Positions 26,744 through 35,697 of a stretch of DNA of 64,000 nucleotides are shown piece after piece. Source of the stretch: Ketogulonicigenium vulgare WSH-001. GTDB taxonomy: Bacteria > Pseudomonadota > Alphaproteobacteria > Rhodobacterales > Rhodobacteraceae. The DNA lies in contig NC_017384.1 of the NCBI RefSeq assembly GCF_000223375.1, positions 934,097 to 998,096 on the forward strand, written 5' to 3'. The position numbers were made by a program, and so were the translations under genes. Positions within the stretch are counted from its first letter, which is position 1, and every line of letters starts with the position of its first letter. The notes below the pieces were generated by a model. The model saw only the letters and a list, made by a program, of their open reading frames with translations. It ran no database searches and had not been told where the DNA came from.

Positions 26744-27580
26744 TCAGCGCCCCTCGGCCTGCGAAATCCGCCAGCGGCCAAAGTGACGCTCGACCCGCCG
26801 TATGCCCGATGTGATCAGAATCCCCAGCGCCATCAGCACGACGACCACCGCGAAATAGCGATCCATTTGAAAGCGGTTTCCGGCAGCGGTCAGCAGACCT
26901 CCAAGGCCGGATTGCGCCATCGTCAGCTCTGCAATCACGGTGCCGATGGTGGAAATCGCAACGCCAATGCGCAGCCCTGTCAGGATCGAGGGCAGCGCAT
27001 CCGGCACCATCACCGACCAGAACAGCGCCCGGCGCCGCGCGCCAAAGGCCTGCGCCATTTCGGTCAGGTCTTTGTTCGCATTGGCAATCCCCGAGGTCGT
27101 ATTCAGCAGGATCGGAAAAAACGCCGCCAGCCAGACAAGGGCGATCTTCGCCTCGGTATACAGGCTGAACCAGGCGATCAGCAGCGGGATAAACGCGGCC
27201 GAGGGCGTGACGTTGATCGCGTTCACGAACGGCTCCATCACGCGGCCGATGGTCGGAAAGCCGCCAAGGATAATGCCGCCCAGAACCCCGGTCACGGCCG
27301 AGATCACAAAGCCCGCAACCAGCACCGTCAGCGTCTGCCCCAGTGCGCGCGGAATGGTGCCATCCAGTGTCATCGCCACGAATTGGCGCGCGACGGCATC
27401 GGGGCGCGGCATGACCAGATTGCCCTGCGCGCCGTTCAGCGCATACATGCCCGCCAGCAGCAAAACGGCGATTGCAATCTGTGCGGAAATGATAAGCGCC
27501 CGGCGCCTTGCGCGGGCCTGTGCCGCACGGGCCGCAATGGCTGCCCGCGCGGGAGTGGTAGGGGTTGCGACATCGGTCAT
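26744..27580 (-). CDS. ABC transporter permease, SsuC/TauC-like
   Basis: This inner-membrane subunit has 278 residues from ATG 27580, where AAGGA lies 6-7 bases upstream. The frame is open to 27664 but that stretch overlaps the end of the dehydrogenase gene. About six membrane helices and the EAA loop that contacts the ATPase (MAQAFGARRRALFWSVMVPDALPSILTGLRIG) are clear. The N-terminus is unusually alanine/arginine-rich (AARAAQARARRRA). Confidence 0.91.
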   Translation of the reverse strand: MTDVATPTTPARAAIAARAAQARARRRALIISAQIAIAVLLLAGMYALNGAQGNLVMPRPDAVARQFVAMTLDGTIPRALGQTLTVLVAGFVISAVTGVLGGIILGGFPTIGRVMEPFVNAINVTPSAAFIPLLIAWFSLYTEAKIALVWLAAFFPILLNTTSGIANANKDLTEMAQAFGARRRALFWSVMVPDALPSILTGLRIGVAISTIGTVIAELTMAQSGLGGLLTAAGNRFQMDRYFAVVVVLMALGILITSGIRRVERHFGRWRISQAEGR

Positions 27581-27641
27581 TGCACGTCCTTGCCCGCGGC
27601 TGTTTGCGGGTTGATGGCGCAAATTGTCGCGGCTCGCAAGC

Positions 27642-28352
27642 TTAGCGCAGTGTATAGCCCCCATCGCAATAGAGGGTGCTGCCGGTCATATGCGTGTTGT
27701 CCAGCAGGAAAATCGCGGCATGGGCCTGTTCCTGAACCGTCGCGGGACGGCCCTGAACCGTCATGCCGGCCCAGGCCGTATAGGCCGAATTTCTGATATC
27801 TTCCGCACGGTTACGCCACAGATCGCTATCGGTAGTGCCGGGTGAGAGGCAGTTGACGCGCAGCGGCGCCAGCTCGATCGCAAGACCGCGGGCCAGCCCC
27901 TCGAGCGCGGCGTTGCAGGCAGCATAGGCGGGCGCGCCAATGGGCCGGGCCGAGGCGGCGCCCGACATCAGAACCACCGCGGCACCCTCGCGCAGCGCGG
28001 GCAGCGCCGCCAGAGTCGCCCAATATTGTCCCCAGAATTTCGCGGCAAACAGCCCCTCGCTGCTAGCCGGATCGCCGTCTCGAAAGGCGCCGGTTTGATA
28101 GCTGGCGGCTGGGGTGAAAAGGCCGACGAGCTGCGGCGCGGCGGCAAAGAAATCGGCCAAGGCTGCGCGATCGCCGGTATCGACCACCTGCCCCATTGCC
28201 CGCGGTCCAAGCCGATCCAGCGCGCCTTGCAATCGCGCCGGATCGCGCCCGCCGATATAGACGCGGTCGCCCCGCGCGATCAGTTGCTGGGCCGTGGCAA
28301 AGCCGATGCCCGATGAGCCGCCAATGATGGCATAGGTTTTTATCTGTTCCAT
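27642..28352 (-). CDS. Short-chain dehydrogenase/reductase with YxxxN active site
   Basis: The 236-residue protein has the NAD(P)-binding motif GGSSGIG near residue 11 and the catalytic serine region VVLMSGAAS. The tyrosine is in APAYAACNAALEG, where the invariant catalytic lysine of YxxxK is replaced by asparagine. It could be inactive, use another base, or have a binding role. It may be the first gene of the run into the permease (61-base gap) and is divergent from a LysR gene, a common control layout. The substrate is unknown. Confidence 0.85.
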   Translation of the reverse strand: MEQIKTYAIIGGSSGIGFATAQQLIARGDRVYIGGRDPARLQGALDRLGPRAMGQVVDTGDRAALADFFAAAPQLVGLFTPAASYQTGAFRDGDPASSEGLFAAKFWGQYWATLAALPALREGAAVVLMSGAASARPIGAPAYAACNAALEGLARGLAIELAPLRVNCLSPGTTDSDLWRNRAEDIRNSAYTAWAGMTVQGRPATVQEQAHAAIFLLDNTHMTGSTLYCDGGYTLR

Positions 28353-28426
28353 TGCTCCGGTTTAAATGTGAATGTCAGGCGGTCATAACGACATGTTTTC
28401 ACCTTTTTCATGCCTGTGGTTCACGA

Positions 28427-29326
28427 ATGCATACGCCTGGCGATGATATCGGTATCTTTCTGGCGGTCTGCGATGCGGGGCGTTTTGCAGGCGCCGCGAC
28501 GCGGCTGCACCTGTCACCCTCGGCCGTTGCCAAGGCGATCGCGCGATTAGAGGCGCGGCTGGGGGTGACGCTGTTTGCGCGCAGCACGCGCCGTCTGGCC
28601 CTGACAGACGAGGGCGCGATCTATGCCGAGACTTGCCGCCAAGCCCGGGCAGAGATTGACCGGACCGAAGGTATGTTGCGCGCCCTTCACAGCACGCCTG
28701 CGGGCCTTTTGCGCATCAGTCTGCCGCCTCTGTTTGGGGCCGAAGTCATTGCGCCCGCTTTGTTTTCCTTGACCGATGACTGGCCGCTGTTGCAGTTGCA
28801 GATCGACACCTCGACCCAGCGCAATGATCTGATTGGGGCGGGAATTGATTTTGCGGTGCGGATCGGAGCGCCGCCGCCGCTGGCAGGTATCACGGCCCGG
28901 CGGATTGGGACGCAGCGCGTCATGCTCTGCGCCAGCGCGGATTATGTCGCGGCGCGCGGGGTGCCGCGCAGGCTGGCCGATCTGGGGGCGCACCGGCTGA
29001 TTGCGATGCCGCAGGGCATGCCGTGGCAGTTCAGCGCACAAGATCACGTCGAAACCCTGCTGCCTGCGGGACCATTGCATCTTGACGGCAGCTTGTTGAC
29101 CCGCGCGGCGATCATGGCGGGGCATGGTATTGGGATGGTGCCCGCATGGCTGATGCGCGATGCCTTGGCCGCGCGCCAAGTGGTCGCAGTATTGCCCGAG
29201 GCGCTGACCGGCGATCTGCCTATCTATGCGCTGTGGCCCACACAAAGCGCAATATTGCCGCGTCTGCGTGTGGTGATTGACGCGGTGAGCGCTGTTGCCA
29301 AAGCGCGCAGCTTTGCGGCAACATAG
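28427..29326 (+). CDS. LysR-family transcriptional regulator
   Basis: The 299-residue protein has an N-terminal winged helix-turn-helix (GIFLAVCDAGRFAGAATRLHLSPSAVAKAIARLEARLG) and a periplasmic-binding-like effector domain. The start ATG 28427 (MHTPGDDIGIF) is at the usual distance before the helix. It is divergent from the dehydrogenase/ABC run with 74 bases between. That gap holds an ATGTC-N13-GACAT dyad (from about 28371), a possible LysR site. Confidence 0.9.
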   Translation: MHTPGDDIGIFLAVCDAGRFAGAATRLHLSPSAVAKAIARLEARLGVTLFARSTRRLALTDEGAIYAETCRQARAEIDRTEGMLRALHSTPAGLLRISLPPLFGAEVIAPALFSLTDDWPLLQLQIDTSTQRNDLIGAGIDFAVRIGAPPPLAGITARRIGTQRVMLCASADYVAARGVPRRLADLGAHRLIAMPQGMPWQFSAQDHVETLLPAGPLHLDGSLLTRAAIMAGHGIGMVPAWLMRDALAARQVVAVLPEALTGDLPIYALWPTQSAILPRLRVVIDAVSAVAKARSFAAT

Positions 29327-29468
29327 CTTAATATTTGCGCAGTTGCGCTTGACTTAGGCGGCGATAGCGCAAGGATGCGCGCAGCAAGTCGGCCTGTCGC
29401 CTGCCCGCCAAATCCCCAACATCCCTTCCATCTTCTGCTTTTGCGGGCAGTTCGATTCATAAGGCTAT

Positions 29469-29486
29469 GATAATGCATATTATTTC
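29469..29486 (+). promoter_or_regulatory. Candidate Fur/Mur-type box over the receptor start codon
   Basis: GATAATGCATATTATTTC resembles the classical Fur box (GATAATGATAATCATTATC) with an ATAAT/ATTAT dyad. It overlaps the start of the heme-receptor gene, where binding would block expression under iron. It is A/T-rich against a GC-rich background. Confidence 0.4.
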
Positions 29487-31500
29487 AATGCGCGGCATGC
29501 TGCGCGGTGCTGTCGCGCTTTGTGCGCTGACGGTGCCTGCGCTCGCCCAAGACACCACGACCTCACTCGGTACAATCGTGATTAGCGATCTGCGCACCGA
29601 ACAAACCGCCCTGCAATCGCTGACCGGTGTCAGCGCCGTCACCTCTGAAGACCTCGAGCGCCAGCAGGCGGCTTCGGTCGCGGATGTGCTGCGCCGCGTG
29701 CCCGGTGTTGGCGCGACGGCCAGCGGGGATGACGCCTCGGTTGCGGTGAATCTGCGCGGGATGCAGCAGATGGGGCGCGTGGTCGTCACGGTGGATGGCG
29801 CGCGGCAGGATTTCTGGCGCGTCGGGCATGGCTCGGGCTCGTTCTATCTGGACCCTGACCTGTTGAAACAGGTGACTGTGGTGCGCGGCCCGGCGTCGAA
29901 TACCTATGGCTCGGGCGGGATCGGCGGCGTTGTGGCGTTCGAGACGCGTGATGCCAGCGACATGCTGGCGGCGGATGAGACCTGGGCCTATAGCCAGCGC
30001 CTGCGCTATGGCAGCAATGGCGAGGGATTCTCGACCACCGCCACGGGCGCCATGCGCTTTGGGCAGAATTTCGACGTGATTTCATCGCTATCCTACCGCA
30101 ATAGCGATGAATATCGCGATGGTAACGGCGATCTGGTGCGCTGGACGGGCGAGGAAATCCAATCCGGTTTCGGCAAGGCGACATGGCGGCCCGCCGAGGG
30201 GCACGAGCTGAAATTCAGCTTTATGCGCCAGATTACCGATGATGTGATCTCGGGCTCTAGCGGTTCGATGTCCTCGACCCTCAGCCGATACGAGACCGAG
30301 ACCTATAGCGACACTTATACCCTGTCCTATGGCTACGATCCGTTGGATAGCGATCTGATCGACTTTACGATCCGCGCCTATCACGCCAGCAATGACAACG
30401 ATCAATCGCAGGTCTGGCCCACCGCCTCGATCGGCAACAGCCGCTACTACGATGTGGCAACGACCGGCCTCAGCTTTCAAAACACTGCGCGCATCAATGC
30501 GGGCGGCTGGGATCAGACCGTGGTGCTGGGCGGCGATTTCGCGCGGATCGAGGCCTCGTCCGATGCCGATCACTTTGGCGGCGGCGAGCAGGAGATCGGC
30601 GGCGTCTTTGGGCAGTGGCAAGGCCGTCATGGTGCGTGGGAGCTGATTGGCGCGCTGCGTTACGACCACTACAGTCTGGAAGGCATGACAAAAGCCACGC
30701 CCACCGCCGCCTCCGAACCCGCAAGCCTGTCGGGCAACCGCTGGTCGCCGCGCGTCTCGGTCGGCTATGATATTATGCAAGGGATGCAGGTCTTTGCGAC
30801 CTATTCCGAAGGCTACCGCTCGCCCCATTTGCAGGAAACTTTCCGCCGCAATGGCGCGCATGGTGCGGGATACGAGCCGAACCTGACCCTGCGGCCCGAG
30901 ATTGCGAAAAGCTGGGAAATCGGCGCGAATATGGAATTCGCCAGCCTGTTCAGCACGGGCGATCTGCTGACGGCCAAGGTCACCGCCTTCCACACCGATG
31001 TGCAGGATTATATCGAGACCGCCCGCGCCGCCAGCGGCGCGACCACGCATGTGAACGTCGGCAATGCCACCCTTGAAGGGTTCGAGATCGAGGGTTCGTA
31101 TGATTTTGGCGCAGGCTATTTCAACCTCGCCGGTGCCTTTGTCGATGCGACGCTGGATGATACTGGCGCCACGCTGTCGAACACGCCGCTGGATAGCGTG
31201 ACCGCGCGCCTCGGCCTGCGTGCGATGGATGATCGTTTGGAATATGGTGTGGAATACCAATACCTTGGCGATGTGACGCGCGTGCTGTCGACCGGCAGCT
31301 TTGACTATCCGGCCGTTGATCTGGTGAACCTGTTTGCCAGCTATCAGGCCCCGAATGACTGGCGCGTCGATTTCGGCGTCGATAACCTGTTCGACAAGGC
31401 CTACACCGACCCGCAATCGGGCTGGGCGACGACCACGGATATCGAACAGGGTCGCGGTCGCACCGTTCGTATCGCCTTTACCAAACGCCTTGGCGGTTGA
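29473..31500 (+). CDS. TonB-dependent heme/hemoprotein receptor
   Basis: This outer-membrane receptor of about 675 residues has a signal peptide ending ALA-Q and a TonB box (GTIVIS) right after. A plug domain follows (VADVLRRVPGV ... VVRGPASNTYGSGGIGGVV), then a 22-strand-type barrel ending in KRLGG. YRSPHLQETF and EPNL resemble the FRAP and NPNL motifs of heme receptors, with a histidine between them. The start is ambiguous: ATG 29467, 29473 or 29488; 29473 has AAGG eight bases upstream. Heme-type genes follow. Transport energy comes from TonB-ExbBD encoded elsewhere. Confidence 0.88.
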   Translation: MHIISMRGMLRGAVALCALTVPALAQDTTTSLGTIVISDLRTEQTALQSLTGVSAVTSEDLERQQAASVADVLRRVPGVGATASGDDASVAVNLRGMQQMGRVVVTVDGARQDFWRVGHGSGSFYLDPDLLKQVTVVRGPASNTYGSGGIGGVVAFETRDASDMLAADETWAYSQRLRYGSNGEGFSTTATGAMRFGQNFDVISSLSYRNSDEYRDGNGDLVRWTGEEIQSGFGKATWRPAEGHELKFSFMRQITDDVISGSSGSMSSTLSRYETETYSDTYTLSYGYDPLDSDLIDFTIRAYHASNDNDQSQVWPTASIGNSRYYDVATTGLSFQNTARINAGGWDQTVVLGGDFARIEASSDADHFGGGEQEIGGVFGQWQGRHGAWELIGALRYDHYSLEGMTKATPTAASEPASLSGNRWSPRVSVGYDIMQGMQVFATYSEGYRSPHLQETFRRNGAHGAGYEPNLTLRPEIAKSWEIGANMEFASLFSTGDLLTAKVTAFHTDVQDYIETARAASGATTHVNVGNATLEGFEIEGSYDFGAGYFNLAGAFVDATLDDTGATLSNTPLDSVTARLGLRAMDDRLEYGVEYQYLGDVTRVLSTGSFDYPAVDLVNLFASYQAPNDWRVDFGVDNLFDKAYTDPQSGWATTTDIEQGRGRTVRIAFTKRLGG

Positions 31501-31506
31501 TGAAAA

Positions 31507-31535
31507 CGGCGAGCCCCAGCGGGCTCGCCGCCTTT
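31507..31535 (+). terminator. Terminator/attenuator after the heme receptor
   Basis: CGGCGAGCCC (31507-31516) pairs perfectly with 31521-31530 over a CAGC loop, then CCTTTT. It would cut transcription into the next two genes relative to the receptor. Confidence 0.75.
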
Positions 31536-31547
31536 TAGGATGATGTC

Positions 31548-32621
31548 ATGAGCGATCTTCATTGTCATGCGCAGGTGCTGCGCGATGATCCGGCGGCGAT
31601 TATACCGCAAATCCGCGACCGGCTACGCAGCTATCAGGCGGTGGTGGAGCACGACCGCGCGGGTAGCTTCCGCCTGTCCTATCCCTTTGGCTGGCTGCAA
31701 CTGGGCTGGACCGACAGCGATATGCTGCTGGAAGGCGGCGCACCAGATCCGGCGGGCCTTGCGCGGCTGAAAGACCTGATGGCGACGGCCCTGCGCGTCT
31801 ATGCCCGCCCGAACCCGCCCACCGTCGTCTGGCAGGGTAGCCTTGCGGGCGATGCGCGGCTGGAAAGCTTTCGTCTGATGCGGGTGGACAGCACCCAGCG
31901 CATCACGCCTCATATGCAGCGCGTGCGCCTGTCGGGCGAGGATCTGGACCGTTTCGCCGCCTTTGGCGCGATGCATGTCCGTCTGCAACTGCCGACAGCG
32001 GCGGTGCCCGATCCGGTCTGGCCGGTGGCTGGCCCCGATGGCCTACCCCTGTGGTTGGACGAGGCGCGCAAGCCTGCCCCGCGTGTCTATACGATCCGCC
32101 AGTTGGACGCTGATGCCGGTTGGGTCGATATCGACCTGCTGCTGCATGACACCGATGGCCCCGGCGCGGATTGGGCGCGTTCTGTGCAACCCGGTGATGA
32201 GGTCGGCATGATCGGCCCGGTCGGCCGTCCGCTGAAAGCCGCTGCGGAACACTATCTGCTGGGCGCAGACGAGACCGGCCTGCCTGCGATTGCGCGGCTG
32301 CTCGAAACGCTGCCATCCCATGTCACCGGCGACGCCTTTATCGAGGTGGCGAGCGAAGCCGAGGTGCAGCCGATTGCCAACCGCACCGGCATCACCTTGC
32401 ATTGGATCTATCGCGAGGGCGCGCCTGCGGGCGATCTGCTCGCAGCAAAGGTGATGGCGACGCCTTTCCCCGCCGGTAATGCCTTTGGCTGGTTCGCGGC
32501 CGAGGCGGAATATGCCACACGCATCCGCGAATACTGGCGCGGCAGCTTGGGCCTTGGGCGCGATGCGACGCTGGTTGCGGCCTATTGGCGGCGCGGCGCA
32601 TCGGGACATATGGCAGGTTAA
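31548..32621 (+). CDS. DUF2218 - siderophore-interacting protein (SIP) fusion
   Basis: The 357-residue cytoplasmic protein has an N-terminal DUF2218 domain (about residues 5-95, YPFGWLQLGW) fused to a ViuB-like ferric reductase. The flavin site is PRVYTIR near residue 178, and the nucleotide site is HYLLGADETGLPAIARLLETLP near residue 230. The C-terminus (REYWRGSLGLGRDATLVAAYWRRG) is typical of SIP. It likely reduces iron from a chelate, or acts on heme iron brought by the receptor upstream. The binding-protein gene starts three bases after it. Confidence 0.86.
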   Translation: MSDLHCHAQVLRDDPAAIIPQIRDRLRSYQAVVEHDRAGSFRLSYPFGWLQLGWTDSDMLLEGGAPDPAGLARLKDLMATALRVYARPNPPTVVWQGSLAGDARLESFRLMRVDSTQRITPHMQRVRLSGEDLDRFAAFGAMHVRLQLPTAAVPDPVWPVAGPDGLPLWLDEARKPAPRVYTIRQLDADAGWVDIDLLLHDTDGPGADWARSVQPGDEVGMIGPVGRPLKAAAEHYLLGADETGLPAIARLLETLPSHVTGDAFIEVASEAEVQPIANRTGITLHWIYREGAPAGDLLAAKVMATPFPAGNAFGWFAAEAEYATRIREYWRGSLGLGRDATLVAAYWRRGASGHMAG

Positions 32622-32624
32622 CCC

Positions 32625-33497
32625 ATGATTTCACGTCGAAATTTCACCATCGGCGCTTGCCTGCTGCCCTTTGCGGCGCGCGCCGAGGTGCTGGACGCGG
32701 GCGGTCAGCCCGTGATCCCGCGCGGCGCTGGGACGATCATCAGCCTTGGCCCCGATATCAGCGAGATCATCTTTGCCCTGGGCGCAGGTGATCGCGTGGT
32801 GGCGCGGGATGAAAGCTCGCGCTATCCCGCCGCGCTTGCCGCATTGCCGTCGCTGGGCCAGCGGCGCGCGCTCTCGCCCGAGGGGGTCATGTCCGTCAGC
32901 GCCGATCTGATCATCGCCGCCGAGGATATCGGCCCGATTGACGTGGTCGCACTGTTGCAGGGCCAGTTCATCCCCTTTGTCACCGTGCCGCGCGATTTCT
33001 CGCTGGCGGGGATTTTGCGCAAGGTCGAGATTATCGCCGCCGCGCTGGACCGCGTGGCCGAAGGCGAGGCGCTATCCGCCGCGATCGCAGCAGATTACAC
33101 GGCGGCCGAGGCGCTGAGCGCCGATATCCCACTGGAGGCGCGGCCACGCACCGCCTTTTTCCACGGCCTCTTGCGCTATAGCGCCGCCGGCCGCAACACC
33201 GCCGCGGGCGAGATTATGCGGGCGGCAGGGGCGCTGAACATCTTTGCCGATCACGATGGCTATCTGCAGGCCTCGCCCGAGCTGATTTTGGAACGCGATC
33301 CCGCCTATGTGATCTTGATGCCCGATGACCATGGCGGGCCCCGCGCGCAGGATGTCTTTGCCCTGCCTGCGTTTCAGGCCACCACCGCCGCGCGCAATGG
33401 TGCGCTGATCGTGCTAGAGGACAATCTGATGATCGGTTTTGGCCCGCGCACCGCAGGCCAGATCCGCCGCGTGGCGGACGTGTTGCACGGGGCCTAG
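32625..33497 (+). CDS. Periplasmic heme/iron-chelate binding protein, HmuT-like
   Basis: The 290-residue class III binding protein starts with a Tat-like twin arginine (SRRNFTIGACLLPFAARA). The two lobes are seen: RGAGTIISLGPDISEIIFALGAGDRVVARDESSRYPAALAALPSLGQRRALSPEGVMS, then AAGALNIFADHDGY and the late GFGPRTAGQIRR. This fits HmuT/BhuT. The normal partners hmuU (permease) and hmuV (ATPase) are absent; the next gene is convergent and the two stop codons overlap in one CTAG. Confidence 0.84.
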   Translation: MISRRNFTIGACLLPFAARAEVLDAGGQPVIPRGAGTIISLGPDISEIIFALGAGDRVVARDESSRYPAALAALPSLGQRRALSPEGVMSVSADLIIAAEDIGPIDVVALLQGQFIPFVTVPRDFSLAGILRKVEIIAAALDRVAEGEALSAAIAADYTAAEALSADIPLEARPRTAFFHGLLRYSAAGRNTAAGEIMRAAGALNIFADHDGYLQASPELILERDPAYVILMPDDHGGPRAQDVFALPAFQATTAARNGALIVLEDNLMIGFGPRTAGQIRRVADVLHGA

Positions 33498-34432
33498 CGC
33501 CCTCGTGCCGCCCGCGCCGCCAGGCCCATGCCCAAGGTCACTAGTGCAAGGCCGGTCAGAAACACCGGCGATAGCTGGTTGCCCAGCAAGATGACCGAGG
33601 CCGTAATCCCCACCAGCGGCACGCCCAGCGTGAAATTCGCCATGGCAAAGGGCGTGATCCGGCGGCCCTGTTCGGCAGAAATCACAAAGCAGGCAGATGT
33701 TGCAATCGGGCCGATAAACACCAGCAATTGAATGAGTTCCGGGGTAAAGTTAATCCCAACCGGTGCGCCTTCGGTCAGGAATGCGATGCTGGCCAGCGGC
33801 ACGGTTGCCAGCAGCATTTGCCAAGGTGCCAATTGCAGCGGGCTGGACTGCCAGCGGTGGCGGCGCACATGCAAGATGACGACCGACCATGACACCGCGC
33901 CACCAATCAGCAGCAGCGCACCGCGCAGCACGCCCGGCTGGCTCCAGTCCATTTCCAGTGGCGAGACGATCAGGCCGACGCCGACAAGGCCGACGGCCAG
34001 CGCGCCAAATTGCGCATGTGTAGGCGCCTGGCGGAACAGCAGGAATGCCATCACCACCGACCACAGTGGCGTCGTATAGGCCAGCAGGACGGAATGGCTG
34101 GTCTCGGTCGTGGTCATCGCGATCATGCCCATGCCGGTAAAGGCCATCATCTGCAAAAACCCGATGCTGATCACGATAGGCCAGTCTGCCTTGGGCGGCA
34201 GGCGCAGCTCGCCGCGCAGGGCGACAAAGATGAACAGACAGATGCCGGCCGAGCCAAAGCGAAGCGCCGCCAACCACACGGGCGGCACGCTGAGCAGCGC
34301 CACTTGCGTCGCAGGCCAGCTGAGGCCCCACAGCATCACCATGGCCAGCAGCCACAGCACGGTTTTCGCGCGCTGATCCAACAGCGGCGCGCGTGCCGAT
34401 GCCAAGGATGGGGTGTGATGCGTATCGCTCAT
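33494..34432 (-). CDS. EamA-family DMT transporter
   Basis: This 312-residue inner-membrane protein has ten hydrophobic segments in two EamA repeats (VLWLLAMVMLWGLSWPATQVAL; LRGALLLIGGAVSWSVVILHV). Members export amino acids or other small metabolites. An Lrp-type regulator is divergent (126 bases between), a frequent pairing for amino-acid exporters. The last bases overlap the convergent heme-binding gene. Confidence 0.86.
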   Translation of the reverse strand: MSDTHHTPSLASARAPLLDQRAKTVLWLLAMVMLWGLSWPATQVALLSVPPVWLAALRFGSAGICLFIFVALRGELRLPPKADWPIVISIGFLQMMAFTGMGMIAMTTTETSHSVLLAYTTPLWSVVMAFLLFRQAPTHAQFGALAVGLVGVGLIVSPLEMDWSQPGVLRGALLLIGGAVSWSVVILHVRRHRWQSSPLQLAPWQMLLATVPLASIAFLTEGAPVGINFTPELIQLLVFIGPIATSACFVISAEQGRRITPFAMANFTLGVPLVGITASVILLGNQLSPVFLTGLALVTLGMGLAARAARGR

Positions 34433-34558
34433 GTAAAACTGCCCTTATTCTTACTGGACAGTTTGACCGATCGTCGGCGGAATTTCCGGCCTATTACCGC
34501 TGTTGTTTCCTAGATTATCGGATAAGTTTACCCAGATTATTTTTTCATGAGGTGAGTT

Positions 34559-35053
34559 TTGCCTAACATTCGCGACATGCTGGATGAGGCCAGTCTAAGA
34601 ATCCTCGATCTGTTGCAAACCGATAGCGAACTCAGCAATGCCGAACTGGCTGAGAAAGTCGGCCTCTCCGCCTCGCCCTGCTGGCGGCGCGTCGCCGATA
34701 TGCGCGAGCGCGGCGTCATTCGCGGGGCGGTGACGCTGGTCGATCCGCTGGCGCTGGGGTTGGCGGTGAACGTCTTTGTGCATGTGACGTTGAAACAGCA
34801 GGACAAGGACTCGCTGAAGGTGTTCACCGATGCCATCGCCCGCCGCCCCGAGGTGATGGAGTGCTATCTGATGACCGGCGAGGCGGATTTCCTGCTGCGC
34901 GTCGTGGTCGAGGATCTGCTGCGCTATCAGGAGTTGATGCTGGAATGCCTGACACTGATCCCGGTGGTGCTGAACATCCGGTCCAGCTTTGCGCTGGATC
35001 AGGTCAAATATACCACGGCCTTGCCGACAGGGCATTTGCGTCGCGCCGGATAA
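34559..35053 (+). CDS. Lrp/AsnC-family regulator
   Basis: The 164-residue protein has an N-terminal winged helix (LDEASLRILDLLQTDSELSNAELAEKVGLSASPCWRRVADMRERGVI) and a C-terminal RAM ligand domain (MECYLMTGEADFLLRVVVEDL). The start is probably TTG 34559, with GAGG six bases upstream; ATG 34577 is the alternative. It likely controls the divergent EamA exporter. BioR follows 17 bases after its stop but has its own operator. Confidence 0.91.
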   Translation: MPNIRDMLDEASLRILDLLQTDSELSNAELAEKVGLSASPCWRRVADMRERGVIRGAVTLVDPLALGLAVNVFVHVTLKQQDKDSLKVFTDAIARRPEVMECYLMTGEADFLLRVVVEDLLRYQELMLECLTLIPVVLNIRSSFALDQVKYTTALPTGHLRRAG

Positions 35054-35057
35054 TGAA

Positions 35058-35067
35058 TTATCTATAA
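35058..35067 (+). promoter_or_regulatory. BioR operator 1 (upstream of bioR)
   Basis: TTATCTATAA matches the known BioR box exactly. It ends 3 bases before the bioR ATG, covering its ribosome-binding region, which points to autorepression. Confidence 0.75.
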
Positions 35068-35070
35068 AAT

Positions 35071-35697
35071 ATGAGCACAGCTAAATCAGAACCCCTCGCC
35101 CTTCGGATCTCGCAGGCTTTGGCCGAACGGATCATCTCGGGCCAGATTGCGGCGGGCACGCCCCTGCGCCAGGATCATATCGCCGCCGAATTCGGCGCAA
35201 GCCACGTCCCGGTGCGCGAGGCCTTTCGCCGCCTAGAGGCGCAGGGCCTCGTGCAAAGCCTGCCGCGCCGCGGTGTGCGGGTCGCCGGATTCTCGCCCGC
35301 CGAGGTGCGGGAGGTTGCCGAAATGCGCGCCTCGCTCGAGGCTTTGGCGCTGCGCCATGCCGCGCCGCATTTGACGCAAAGCATTCTAAATGCTGCGGAA
35401 GATGCGACACGCGCCGGGGATCACGCCCCCGATGTGCAAGCCTGGGAAGAACAGAACCGGCTGTTCCATACGCTGATCCTTGCGCCGTGCAAAATGCCGC
35501 GTCTGCTGCGCGCGATTGACGATTTACAGGCGACCAGCGCGCGGTTTCTATTCTCGGGCTGGCGCGCGGAATGGGAGACCCCCACCGACCGCGACCACCG
35601 CGCCATCCTTGCCGCGCTGCGTGCCAAAGATGTGGATGCGGCGGTCACAAAGCTGGCCCGTCATATTCTATGGAGCGGTAAGCGTCCGGCTAAATAA
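35071..35697 (+). CDS. bioR: GntR-family biotin regulator BioR
   Basis: The 208-residue protein has a GntR winged helix (ALRISQALAERIISGQIAAGTPLRQDHIAAEFGASHVPVREAFRRLEAQGLV) and an FCD ligand domain (REVAEMRASLEALALRHAA). BioR is a known alphaproteobacterial repressor of biotin synthesis and uptake genes. The assignment rests on three BioR-type boxes (35058, 35695-35714, 35778) around it and on bioY downstream. Its stop codon lies inside the second box. Confidence 0.88.
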   Translation: MSTAKSEPLALRISQALAERIISGQIAAGTPLRQDHIAAEFGASHVPVREAFRRLEAQGLVQSLPRRGVRVAGFSPAEVREVAEMRASLEALALRHAAPHLTQSILNAAEDATRAGDHAPDVQAWEEQNRLFHTLILAPCKMPRLLRAIDDLQATSARFLFSGWRAEWETPTDRDHRAILAALRAKDVDAAVTKLARHILWSGKRPAK

